This document shows, piece after piece, positions 54,375-64,000 of a stretch of 64,000 bases of DNA. A program made the position numbers and the translations under genes. Source of the stretch: Pogona vitticeps (Eukaryota > Chordata > Lepidosauria > Squamata > Agamidae); assembly GCF_051106095.1 (NCBI RefSeq), contig NC_135791.1, positions 7,795,001 through 7,859,000 on the forward strand. Reading direction: 5' to 3'. Positions within the stretch are counted from its first letter, which is position 1, and each line of letters opens with the position of its first letter. A model generated the notes under the pieces. It made no database searches. It was not told where the DNA came from and saw only the letters and a list, made by a program, of their open reading frames with translations.

Positions 54375-55570
54375 CGCTATATACAACATATGTACAAGGA
54401 GATGGGCTTTGTGGGCTTTGTCCTTCCTCCTTGTGACTTTTGTCCCACCTCCTTGTATGGAGTACATAGGTTTCACTACTACCCATCGTTTCAGGCATTT
54501 GCAGTAGATCATGGAATGGCTCCCCTGCAGATGCAGAGGTCCTACTGTACTAGTTGAACCTCACCAGCTTGTGGTAAGGATCACAAAGACATATGTGCTG
54601 AATTGAATATGTGCTGAAACATTTTAACATTTTAAATGTGATGAAGATTCTTGTCGTCGTTACTCCTCTTGCTAATGCCCACTCACATACTTGTGCCAGT
54701 GCTGGTTACAGGTAACGTGCTTCCTTCTAGATAGGGTGCACAGATAGGCTATCATGAAGGCAAGGTATAAGCCTTGAGTATACTGTACTCTTGTATTGTA
54801 CCTGTTACACAACTGAGTATTCAGTCTCTACACAATATATACTGTATCTTCTCCTTCAGCAAAGCTATCTCCAGCAAAATATATAATTTAATCTCCAACC
54901 CCACTTCAGTACAACCCCATGTCTGCACAAGGCACAATATGAATTTCCCTCAAGTCAGTAGCTAAAATACAGTTGGAAACACACATTGAATAGATATCCT
55001 GGATACTTTCTGACTAAATAAGTATTGTATTCATATCAGGCTGTGTATATGTTGCAGAGTTTGGAATTTCTAGTAAAATTTCTCTAACTGTGCAGAACAG
55101 AATAGATTCACATTCCCCATAGTAGTCCACCCCTTTTCTCATTAATTGGCACTTGAAATCTCAATAACTCACTCTGAGGCATTAAAAATAGAGAGAATAA
55201 AAACTATTTCCTTAATGTATGTGAACAGATCAAACAGCAAACTGACAAACAAGAACAGTCTTAAGAGAGAGAAAAATAGCTGAAAATAAAAGGTAGAGCT
55301 TTATTTGAATTCAGAGGCAGGTGAGGAATATTGGTTAGTGTTGGATAGACTGAAAATCATTTAAACCCAGAAATGTCCCTCCTAGCCAGAGGCAGCATGC
55401 AAGGTTGTAAAAACTTCACCATATGCTGTAGCTATAGTGATGAAATATTTGCTGTATCCAAGTGTATTCTCAGACAAAGAGGGGACGATCTGAGAATGTT
55501 CATGTATACAGGGGAAAAAAAGAGAAAATACAAAATGTTTGTTATATCCCATGAATTTTGGCTATGGTTC
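54375..55570. other. Intergenic, nothing recognised
   Basis: AT-rich, no gene or named repeat that I can support. Confidence 0.4.
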
Positions 55571-55577
55571 TCTAAAG

Positions 55578-55709
55578 CAGTGATTCCCAACCTTGGGAAA
55601 CCCAGACATTCTTGGCCTGCAACTCCTAGAAACCCCAGCCAGGACAGCTAATGATGAAGGCTTCTGGTAGTCCAAGAACACCTGGGTTACCAAAGCTTGG
55701 GAGTCACTG
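55578..55709. mobile_element. hAT-type MITE with 8-bp target duplication
   Basis: 132 bp; starts cagtgattcccaaccttggg and ends cttgggagtcactg. Flanks ctctaaag (55,570-55,577) and ctctaagg (55,710-55,717), 7 of 8; an nTCTAnAn-like site is usual for this hAT group. The interior palindrome contains ggcctgcaactcctagaaac. Confidence 0.92.
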
Positions 55710-55782
55710 CTCTAAGGCAAAGTGCTCCCAAGTGTTTGTCCAGCAATGTCAATTGTTGGAGGATAGTATTTGGCCTTTGCAG

Positions 55783-56643
55783 TTGTTGTTTAGTTGTTAA
55801 GTCGTGTCTGACTCTTCGTGACCCCATGGACCAGAGGACGCCAGGCCCTCCTGTCTTCCACTGCCTCCCGGAGTTGGGTCAAATTCACGTTGGTCACTTC
55901 AATGAGACTGTCCAACCATCTCGTCCTCTGTTGTCCCCTCCTCCTCTTGCCTTCACATTTTCCCAACATCATGGTCTTTTTAAGGGAGTTTTCTCATGAG
56001 ATGGCCAAAGTACTGGAGCCTCAGCTTCAGGATCTGTCCTTCCAATGAGCACTCAGGGTTGATTTCCTTCAAAATGGATAGGTTTGTTCTCCTTGCACTC
56101 CAGGGGAGCCTCCTCCAGCACCACAGTTCAAAAGCATCAATTCTTCGGCGGTCAGCCTTTTTTATGGTCCAGCTCTCACTTCCATACATCGCTACTGGAA
56201 AAATCATAGCTTTGACTATGCGGACCTTTGTTGGCAAGCTGATTCTCTGCTTTTTAAGATGCTGTTTAGGTTTGTCATCACTTTCCTCTCAAGAAGCAGA
56301 CTGCTGCCACCATCTGCAGTGATCATGGAGCCCAAGAAAGTAAAATCTGTCACTGCCTCCATATCTTCCCCTTCAATTTCTCGGGAGGTGATGGGACCAG
56401 TGGCCATGATCTTAGTTTTTTTGATGTTGAGCTTCAGACCATTTTTGCACTCTCCTCTTTCACTCTCATTAAGAGGTTCTTTAATTTCTTCTCACTTTCT
56501 GCCATCAGAGTAGTATTATCTGCATATCGGAGGTTGTTGATATTTCTTCCCAGCAATCTTAATTCCAGTTTGAGATTCCTCCAGTCCAGCCTTTCACATG
56601 ATGTATTCTGCATATAAGTCAAATAAGCAGGGGGACAATATAC
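55783..56643 (-). mobile_element. BovB LINE 3' 860 bp including the RT catalytic region
   Basis: The longest BovB copy here. Minus-strand pieces: LLGRNINNLRYADNTTLMAE (the RT box YADD reads YADN), DMEAVTDFTFLGSMITADGG, VRIVKAMIFPVAMYGSESWT, DAFELWCWRR, KEINPECSLEGQILKL, KRRRGQQRTRWLDSLIEVTN, then tail cttaacaactaaacaacaac at the left edge. The frame is broken in a few places and one catalytic Asp is replaced. No clear target duplication. Confidence 0.93.
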
Positions 56644-56649
56644 TTAATT

Positions 56650-58185
56650 GAAGTAAGTATAATTAAAATAAGCCAAATAATTATGTTGCTGTGACATTTA
56701 CCCACCATCTCTACCCAGTGTTTGCTACCATATGGCTAAAATTACACCCAAAGCTCTGCACTAAAATTTGGGGTAACCATTTAACCTATGGATGGGGACT
56801 CCTCTTCCTAGACTATTAAGGCCCCAAAACGAGGCAAACAGACAGTGTCCCTTCCCACAATTGTTTGAAAACTGCCACAGCTAAGGGCCAACTTTACGCT
56901 GACTTTATTTTAAGAGAGTATGAGTATTTCTGGTGAAACAGCTTTTACTCTGGTGACACTACATAAATGATGTATTCCAGCACTCACCAGCTGTATCATC
57001 GAGAAGCAGGACTTGCAAACAAACAAACAAAAGTTTAATATTTCTTTTTAAAAGGCTTACAAAATAAGATTCAATATTACAATTTATCAAACCTGATAAA
57101 GCTAAGAACTATTCTGATTCCCTTCTTTGTTTCTTTGTGGTTTAAACACACTCAATGCCTTATGTATAGATAAATGGATGCTATTTTTTAACACAAGTTC
57201 CAGTGAGAACGCATTATTTTCCCACACCTTCTTCAGACCCTCTCAGTTATAGCACATCTTTCTTACTCTCTCCTAAGTGTCTGCCTCTTGTCTCTTCCAC
57301 ATACGTCCTCTTATAACAAACAGTCATTCTTCCAGCCAGAAAGCACCAATCAGCTTACAGTTCCATTCACAAACATATCAGCAGACCTCTTGACAGTTTT
57401 AACTATGTCTCAGGGCATGCATCTAACCTACAACTATCAATCAAACCCAAGTCACCTATCATACATCACAATACAGACTTATAGTACACATAAATACATT
57501 TACAATGTAGAGACGTCGCCGTTGCCTTCATATGACACCCAAAATGTGCCGTGTTGCATAGCTACCTCAGGGCTCCTAATGGTAAGAGCTAAATTGGTTT
57601 TATACAGAAAATTTCAGATATTGATGCTTTGATTAAAATTATTTGCCTCAGGAAGGCGAAGTCTGTTTGCTTGTTTGGAAGACAAGACGTTTGACTTCTA
57701 AGGATATGAAATGTACATGCTAAACAAAGTGATGCTGTTATGCAGACCTAACCTATCACTTTTTTTTTACTTCTTTCAAGAACCAGTTCTATGGCCATCA
57801 CATAAAAAGGGTTAACATATTCACACAGGAGATCATTGTTAGCCAAAATTCACTAAGGTTGTCTACAGTTTGAAGGCTCAATCCTTGAAAATGTAGAAAC
57901 TAGCTTCACTCTTACACCCAGACATGGAAATAAATAGGATGCCTTGGGGTTAATATTTTGACCTAACCCACTTCATGGATTGATAGTGAGGATAAAACAA
58001 GAATTACCTATATACAACCATTAACCATTTGTAGAGAGAGTGAATAAAAATATGCTAATTTGTTTGTATTAACGTTATTAGAAATTATTAGATTAGCTTG
58101 TACAGAATGCCTCTGAGCCTGTACAGAATACACTCTGAGATTAGTAGAGAATATACAGTATTGCCTGGTCACTAGATAGGTGGGA
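56650..58185. other. Intergenic, nothing recognised
   Basis: AT-rich; an aaac tetranucleotide run near 57,020. A 114-codon frame at 57,288-57,632 has no family resemblance and no coding character, so I do not call it. Confidence 0.4.
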
Positions 58186-58190
58186 TAGAA

Positions 58191-58250
58191 ATGAATGAAT
58201 GGATGAATGAATGAATGAATGAATGAATGAATGAATGAATGAATGAATGA
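58191..58250. repeat. (GAAT)n microsatellite at a LINE-like tail
   Basis: About 15 gaat/atga units, preceded by taggtgggatagaaatgaat, which resembles the last bases of an L2/CR1 3' UTR. It is probably a LINE tail that expanded. Confidence 0.9.
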
Positions 58251-58949
58251 TTTAATTAATGTAATTAATACATTATAATGCAAATAGTCTGCAGAGGTTA
58301 GATTTTCAGACTGGATTCAGTAATAGTTCCTCCCAGAAATGCTGATTTCTCTCACATGTTTCTTAGATATTCTGTCAAACACTTATTATTTTTTAGATTT
58401 GCAGTTATGTTATGTCTGATGTTTACTTTTGTGCATGTACATAGCATATGGTATATGTTTGCATATGGCAAAGATGTGTATGCACTGACATACAATCAGT
58501 GTTGTTTATGTATATGGGTGAAGGCTGAGCCTTGCCCTCCTTGTTGTCTGTACAAATAGATCTGCTTATATACAGTATTTCAAAAGTGATGCTGAAGAAG
58601 GAAACTGTGAGTGGGCAAATTGGCTGATGTCCTGATCAGATACTGAACTGGCAATAAGTGTTGGAGAAGAAAGGGATGCATGGCAATATGCCATTGTAAC
58701 TTGATCTTTTTTGACCGTGGGTACCAATCCTGGCTCTCAAGGAGCAACCAGACAGGGATTTGTCTTGCAGTTTGGTCTGTGATTGAGAACTGGCTAGTTC
58801 GTTCCTTTTTCCAGAAACCACAAGACATATGGGATATTATGAACCAGCCCCTCCCTAATCTATGCCAGCTTGAACCTTTTTGGTTTCCTTACAGGGGTCT
58901 AATATATATATATATATTGGGGGGGGTGAATAATAATATGATAACAATA

Positions 58950-59030
58950 ATCTTGGAACTACAGAAGTGGAAGGGACCTATGGATCATCAAATCCAGCCC
59001 CTGTCAATGGGGCACTATGTGCTGTATCAG
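58950..59030 (-). mobile_element. CR1 3' tail fragment
   Basis: Plus strand cttggaactacagaagtgga agggacctatggatcatcaa atccagcccctg is the reverse of the CR1 3' end (...gatgatccataggtccctt cc). A (ta)n run precedes it. Confidence 0.6.
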
Positions 59031-59139
59031 TTAGAATTTTTTTTTCAATTGAAAGCTTCCTCCTGCTCCCCCAGAGAAGGGGACAAGGAGGAGGGCCTTT
59101 TTTGGTATTCCCCCTCCTTTCCCTTTAAAGGAAGGAAAG

Positions 59140-59270
59140 GCCAAATAGGCTTAGTTGAGGTATGTGGTTTCCTGACTGAAAACCACCCAATCCTTTCATG
59201 TGAGTGCAAGGATTGCACCAAATAACACACCACACCTCAAAGCAACCTTAAGCGACCATATTTAGCCTAA
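59140..59270. repeat. Dispersed repeat, copy 2 of a pair
   Basis: catgtgagtgcaaggattgc accaaataacacaccacacc tcaaagcaacc matches 54,195-54,270. Family unknown. Confidence 0.5.
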
Positions 59271-59274
59271 TCCA

Positions 59275-60140
59275 ACTCACTCCAATCTGACCATCCAGTC
59301 CCATCGTTCAGTGCAGAAGCAGGGAAGTCTCTTAAGTGTTCTTGTTAATGCATAACGAGAGAGAGGTGTCTTGATAGAAGACTTCCTTCTCAGCAAATAA
59401 TTTTAAAAGAGAGACATTAACATCACTAGCTGAATCCAGCATCCCAACCTATGAATACTTTTTGTGGGTAGCTTTATTCTCTCTCTCTAGCATTTTATGT
59501 CATATCTTTCTTTCTCATTTTACTTTTTCTAAGAGTGTCTGTATATTCCTTTCATCTCTTTCTCTGTCTCTTAACTGTAAACTGCTTATTGGGAACATTG
59601 ATTATTAGCTTTACATTTATTTACATCTAAATAATGTAAATAAATATACAGTAAAGCAAAATATATATTTTTCCTCATTTCCATTGATTTTCAAAAGAAC
59701 AGGAAGAGATAAATTAGTCTGATAGACTCTCAGGTTACAAGTAGGTTTAAACAACTACATATTGTATCTCTGTTTACCTCTGCCTCCAAGTTATACAAAG
59801 GGCAGCTCTGCTTTCCTAAGGAATGTGCAATCCACTGACGATCCTCAAGAGAAAACAATGGCTGTTGCGGCCCTTTATGCTAACATCCTTCACAGAGATG
59901 AACTACAATCTGTCAGGAATACTGTATAAAAACTGATTCAATTTTGACAGGAATAAAAATCAAACCAGTGGCACTGCCATGGGTACAGGCAGGATGGGTT
60001 CCACAGGATGTCAATATTTTAATTGTATTTCTGCAACTCTGCAGCTATATAATGGACATACAAATACTGTACTATCTTAGACCAGAAACCTAAAGATCAG
60101 TGCACATATTTAGACCCTTTCACTGAAAACACAACAAATC
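59275..60140. other. Intergenic, nothing recognised
   Basis: AT-rich; no gene, RNA or named repeat. Confidence 0.4.
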
Positions 60141-60189
60141 CATCTATAGCCAACTATACAGTATATGTATGACATCTTTTCCAAGTCCA

Positions 60190-60325
60190 TGTCCACTAAG
60201 CTCGTTTTGTGGTATTTTTACTTCTTCAGAAGATATCCCTTGGACCTCGAAGATGCTGGAAACAGGAACATTTAAGAGCCTAAAATAGTTGAAGTAAAAA
60301 TACCATGAAACGAGCTTAGTGGACA
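60190..60325. repeat. 136-bp element with 35-bp near-perfect inverted ends
   Basis: Left arm 60,190-60,224 begins tgtccactaagctcg; right arm 60,291-60,325 ends cgagcttagtggaca. 33 of 35 positions pair; the loop is 66 bp. It could be an unnamed MITE or a recent inverted duplication; the flanks (aagtcca / attattt) show no obvious target duplication. Transcribed, it would fold into a long hairpin. Confidence 0.9.
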
Positions 60326-60540
60326 ATTATTTATGCTCGGAGCTCGTCAGACTTTGATTTTCTATGAGCACACCCCTGGACTGCATACATTTGCATTGGA
60401 GAACTTTATCATATTATTTACTTGCTTAGTATAAGATAGAACATTGTTTACAAATATTGTTTGATGGTTTGATACCAGTTGGTGATACATTTTTATTGAT
60501 ACTTTTGTATACTGTATTATATATTAGTTTTATAATTTTT

Positions 60541-60885
60541 GGTTGTTGTGGGTTTTTCGGGCTCTTTGGCCATGTACTAAAGATTGTTCTTCCTAATGTT
60601 TTGCCAGTCTCTGTGGCTGGCATCTTCAGAGGACAGGAGTCAGAACTCTGTCTGTGCTCCGGTGCAGTTGTTTGGATAGTTGAGTATTTATAGCTGTGGA
60701 ATCAGCTTTTGTCCTTTTCAGGAGATGGGTGATTGTGGTGATCAGCGTGTTTTTGTTGTTGTGGGTGTATTGCTGTGATAAGAGGGATTATCTGTCACTG
60801 TGATGACAAAAGCTGACCCTTCAGAACACAGCCAAAGAGCCTGAAAAACCCACAACAGCCATCAGATCCCGGCTGTGAAAGGCTT
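60541..60885. mobile_element. Terminal-inverted-repeat element, possibly Penelope-like end
   Basis: Left ggttgttgtgggtttttcgg gctctttgg and right ccaaagagcctgaaaaaccc acaacagcc are inverted copies (about 30 bp). The wording ctctgtggctggcatcttca gagga, and gatcccggctgtgaaaggct tcgagaatac after the right arm, is known to me from reptilian Penelope-like elements, but I cannot confirm it. It has no coding part and is treated as a fossil. Confidence 0.5.
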
Positions 60886-60889
60886 CGAG

Positions 60890-62040
60890 AATACATTTCT
60901 AATTTTTGTTCAGCTGCAATACAGAGCTTATTGTGTTTGTTTATCTTCCATACTCCCTAGATTTTGATAAGATATGAGGACTGTGCCATCAACTATTGTC
61001 ACCACCTACGATTCTCTGTAAAAGTCACTCAAACATTCTATCAGTGATCTACAGCCCGTACTTGATTATTACAGTTGTCTCACACAAGTTTTAGGTGGAA
61101 AGTCTGTAGCTGCCACATAATTTGAGAAGATCACCACTCACAGGCCAAACAGTGGAGTTAAAGGTAGAAACATTATCCTGTGAAAGATACAGAATGCCAG
61201 CTAGGTCCCTATGTCTACACTGATAATGCTATTATAGGACTAGAAAAGGTAACCCAGTACCCATGGCTGCAGTTGATGGTATGATATATGCCATCATTCA
61301 CCAATACAAAGAGGGCAGTAAATATCTAAAATAATACATGGATATAAACTTGATATTGGAAATGTCAATATTCAAAAAGCATTAGTAGTATACTAAAATC
61401 TTTCAGATGATTGTGAGCTATCACCAATATCAAGGAGGACATTCTTCACTAAAAGAATGTGAAGAGCAGTTTCTAATACAACAACAACAACAAAATGTGA
61501 AGAAGAACTCATCAATAGGCTCAACTCTATCTCCTCTAGCTTGACTAGGGCTAAAGGCATTTTAGCATATTGTATGGGTGCTGAAGTTCATCAATGCAAG
61601 AATGTCTGTGTTACCATCAAATAAGTGCTTGCTGATGGCCACTATTAAGATAACAATCATTCTTTATTCTTTTTTCATTGTCATATCCTCTGATCCTACT
61701 GGTTACAATCCTTTCCTCATTCACTCTGCTGACTTAAGGCAACATAATTGGCCTACAATCTACAAAAGTTCATGTGAAGTAAAATACATTGGTTGCTAGG
61801 GTGCCACAAAACTTTTAGTTAGTTTTGGTTCAACAGATTAGCCCACTAAGGATTCATTTCCTTTGTTTCCCTTAGATTGCATTTTAGATGGTAAATGTTT
61901 GGGGCGGGGACTGGTAATTCAGGGCTCTGTAAATCACCAGAGACAATGGTTTATTTATTTATTTTTAAGACATATTAAATTAGTGATGCAAGGAGGGTGT
62001 GCTAAATTTGGTGTTCTGGCATATTGCGGAAGCGTTTTAA
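60890..62040. other. Intergenic, nothing recognised
   Basis: AT-rich; an (aac)n run near 61,480 and a (ttta)n run near 61,955. No gene supported. Confidence 0.4.
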
Positions 62041-62045
62041 TAGTG

Positions 62046-62372
62046 GCTGGAGGAGACTCTTGAGAGTCCCCTGGACTTGCTATCCATTCTGAAGGAAATC
62101 AATCCTGAGTGCTCACTGGAAGGAAAGATCCTGAAGTTGAGGCTCCAATACTTTGGCCATCTCATGAGAAGACTACCTGATGTTGGGAAAGTGTGGAAAG
62201 GCAAGAGGAGAAGGGGATGACAGAGGATGAGATGGATGGACAGTGTCGTCGAGGCGACCAACATGAATTTGACCCAACTCCAGGAGGCAGTGGAAGACAG
62301 GAGGGCCTGGCATGCTCTGGTCCATGGGGTCACGAAGAGTCGGACATGACTTAACGACTAAACAACAACAAG
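62046..62372 (+). mobile_element. BovB LINE 3' end with internal deletion
   Basis: gctggaggagactcttgaga gtcccctgga is followed directly by ttctgaaggaaatcaatcct gagtgctcac; about 20 bp present in the 47,183 copy is missing. It then continues with caaggag-type wording, gacagtgtcgtcgaggcgac caacatgaa, and tail cttaacgactaaacaacaac a. Confidence 0.92.
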
Positions 62373-62929
62373 ATACCTGATGTGGGCAGCCAGGAGACGT
62401 ATTGGCTTCAGGAGACCCTATTGCCAATGTTAGACACGTGACAGTCCTGGTCGCTGCCTGAGATTGCTGGGTCAAGATGTCAAGGCTTCATGCTGATTCA
62501 AGTTCCTAACAACCTGAAATCTAGGGTCAGCCTTAATTTACATAGGAAATGTTGGATATGAAATGAAAGCCATTAGAAAACATTTACACGAGGGTTAAAA
62601 TCTGATTCAAGTATGACTAAGGCTGGAAGGACTTTATGAACACTTTTGAGACTTTTACAAATTATTGAGGAATTAGATTAATTCCCTGATCATTTTTATC
62701 TTCTATGGAAGTATGCTCAGCATCAGCAGACATTGATATCCACAGACTCTCAGCTGTATATGTATGTATGTGTACAGTACGTATATGTGTGCTGGTCATA
62801 AAGCAATTTTTATCTATAATTGCTCATTTTAGCCTAAATGCATTTTTTTTTTAGCACAATGTTTTCCAGGCCTGAATTAGGCTCCATGTTTCTGTTCTGC
62901 TGGAGCTGACTGCGAAATGTCTTCCATTC

Positions 62930-63250
62930 TAGAGGTACATATTGAACCACTGTGCAGACGTTTGCATTTTAGGTTATTCTTCTAACATCAAGAACGTGCG
63001 GAGATCACCAAACCGGTGCATGAAGCTTGAAAAACGGACTCACACAGTTGGTGTGCGTACCGCCTGCTCTCTTACTTTTCTAGCTCCTTCAATGTGTACA
63101 GTACAGTACTCCCTTTACGAGCCCCTGCAGGTCGAGAATTATATTACAGGAACTGAATGTGCCGCAGGCTCCCGATCCATTTCTCTCTCTGGAACTCTAC
63201 CCCGGGTTTTGCAATTCACAAGCTAGGACTGGTAAAATAATAGATTTCCT
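62930..63250. promoter_or_regulatory. Repeat-poor, CpG-retaining block, candidate regulatory element
   Basis: In contrast to its surroundings this block keeps CpGs (aagaacgtgcgg, accggtgc, gcgtaccgcctg, gccgcaggctcccgatcc, ccccgggt) and shows no repeat wording. Candidate enhancer or distal promoter. No coding exon seen. Confidence 0.3.
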
Positions 63251-64000
63251 TGACTCGGTCCACTTTCTTGTCCTTTTAATATGCAGCACAAAGTTTTTAG
63301 AACTCGCTGTAAAAGCATCGTCAAACATTCATTCCCAGGCTTAGTAAGCTTGCTGGATCGTAACTTTCCACTTCCCCTTAAAACGTGTTGTTGAGCCTTA
63401 ATGGACAGCATGCTTATGTTTAAAATCCATGCCAGTCTTTGAACGTTGCAGCTTGTGTTCAGCTAATGGATTGTTACCTTATGCTCAAACTGCCCATCAG
63501 TTTTCCCTGTTAGCATCTTCCCCCCCCCCCCCACCATGGTTTCCCACCAGCACTATCACGGATTGTGTGAATGTTCTGAGTGGGGGAGAAAAAGGAAAGC
63601 TGATGATGGATCTTGCTGAAACTTAGCAACAATGTCAGGACAGACATTGCAGCTGCTGTTGCCCAATCAAGAGCTCCGTCAATTCTGTGTTATTTAAGAA
63701 TAACTTTAATATTTTTTAACACTGAATTTAGTGTTAAGAAATAAGAGATTTAATGATTTAAATGTAATAGAGAGATTATTCACAAGAGTAGGGTTTACAA
63801 ATGTTAGAATACTTTGTACGTATATTTATAATTTTGTCTCAAAACTGCTATCCACTTAGACTGCAAAATAACCCAGTCCTCGTCAGATTCCGTTCCACAT
63901 TTTATGAGGCACTCTATTAAATATAAATAATAGATAGGTCTCCTGTTCTTGGTTCTGTGGTATCTCAGAATGCTGTGCATTTGAGGGAAAAGGAAAGGAG
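63250..64000. other. Intergenic, repeat-poor end of window
   Basis: No repeat family and no gene recognised; a C-run of about 14 lies near 63,520. Confidence 0.4.

Noticed and set aside
57288-57632. 114-codon frame
   Set aside because: No domain, AT-rich, no exon signals; treated as chance.
58680-59225. 181-codon open frame on the plus strand, the longest in the window
   Set aside because: It runs through a (ta)n stretch and a CR1 3' tail, shows no domain, and has no splice or promoter context. Chance frame.
20640-64000. ARID1A coding exons expected by synteny
   Set aside because: No poly-Ala/Gly-rich first exon or ARID-domain wording was found on either strand; the gene probably starts beyond the window.

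Overview
This window is vertebrate nuclear DNA, most likely from a squamate (a lizard or a close relative). It carries the 3' three quarters of one multi-exon host gene, then about 43 kb of repeat-rich DNA with no recognisable coding exon. The squamate call rests on repeats I can read: BovB LINE 3' ends with target-site duplications, Sauria-type SINEs, CR1, L2 and RTE LINEs, several tRNA-headed SINE families, and hAT and Tc1/mariner-type MITEs.

Region 1 (1-20,640, + strand): RPS6KA1 (ribosomal protein S6 kinase alpha-1, RSK1). Fifteen coding exons with GT-AG borders and compatible phases encode residues 193-735 (human numbering) and the stop codon. They cover the end of the N-terminal AGC-type kinase domain, the AGC tail and linker, the whole C-terminal CaMK-type kinase domain, and the ERK-docking/PDZ-ligand tail ending STTL. 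All the classic phosphorylation sites are present (S221, T359, S363, S380, T573, S732). The promoter and the exons for residues 1-192 lie upstream of the window. A 3' UTR with an AATAAA signal ends near 20,640. Notable intronic features are a 146-bp TACG/TACA microsatellite 35 bp from a splice acceptor, a GC-box-bearing mini CpG cluster, and a Sauria SINE nested inside a CR1 tail.

Region 2 (20,640-31,250): hAT and mariner-type MITEs, another Sauria SINE, RTE LINE 3' ends (one split by a mariner MITE at a TA site) and an antisense CR1 endonuclease fragment.

Region 3 (31,260-34,130): a CpG island with a 27-unit CA repeat. It looks like a promoter, but I can attach no coding gene to it. In human, ARID1A is the next gene downstream of RPS6KA1; its large coding first exon is not seen here.

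Region 4 (34,130-64,000): layered repeats. These include a CR1 LINE carrying two MITEs, an RTE LINE carrying a retroposed element with a 14-bp duplication, four BovB 3' ends, an L2 3' end, a DIRS-like fossil, a 61-bp-period minisatellite, a 35-bp-arm inverted repeat and a short terminal-inverted-repeat element. The last kilobase has few repeats and keeps CpGs, so it may be regulatory.

I found no CRISPR array, operon or intact mobile element. Nothing here amounts to an undescribed protein-coding system; the interest lies in repeat architecture, the orphan CpG island and a few structured non-coding elements.
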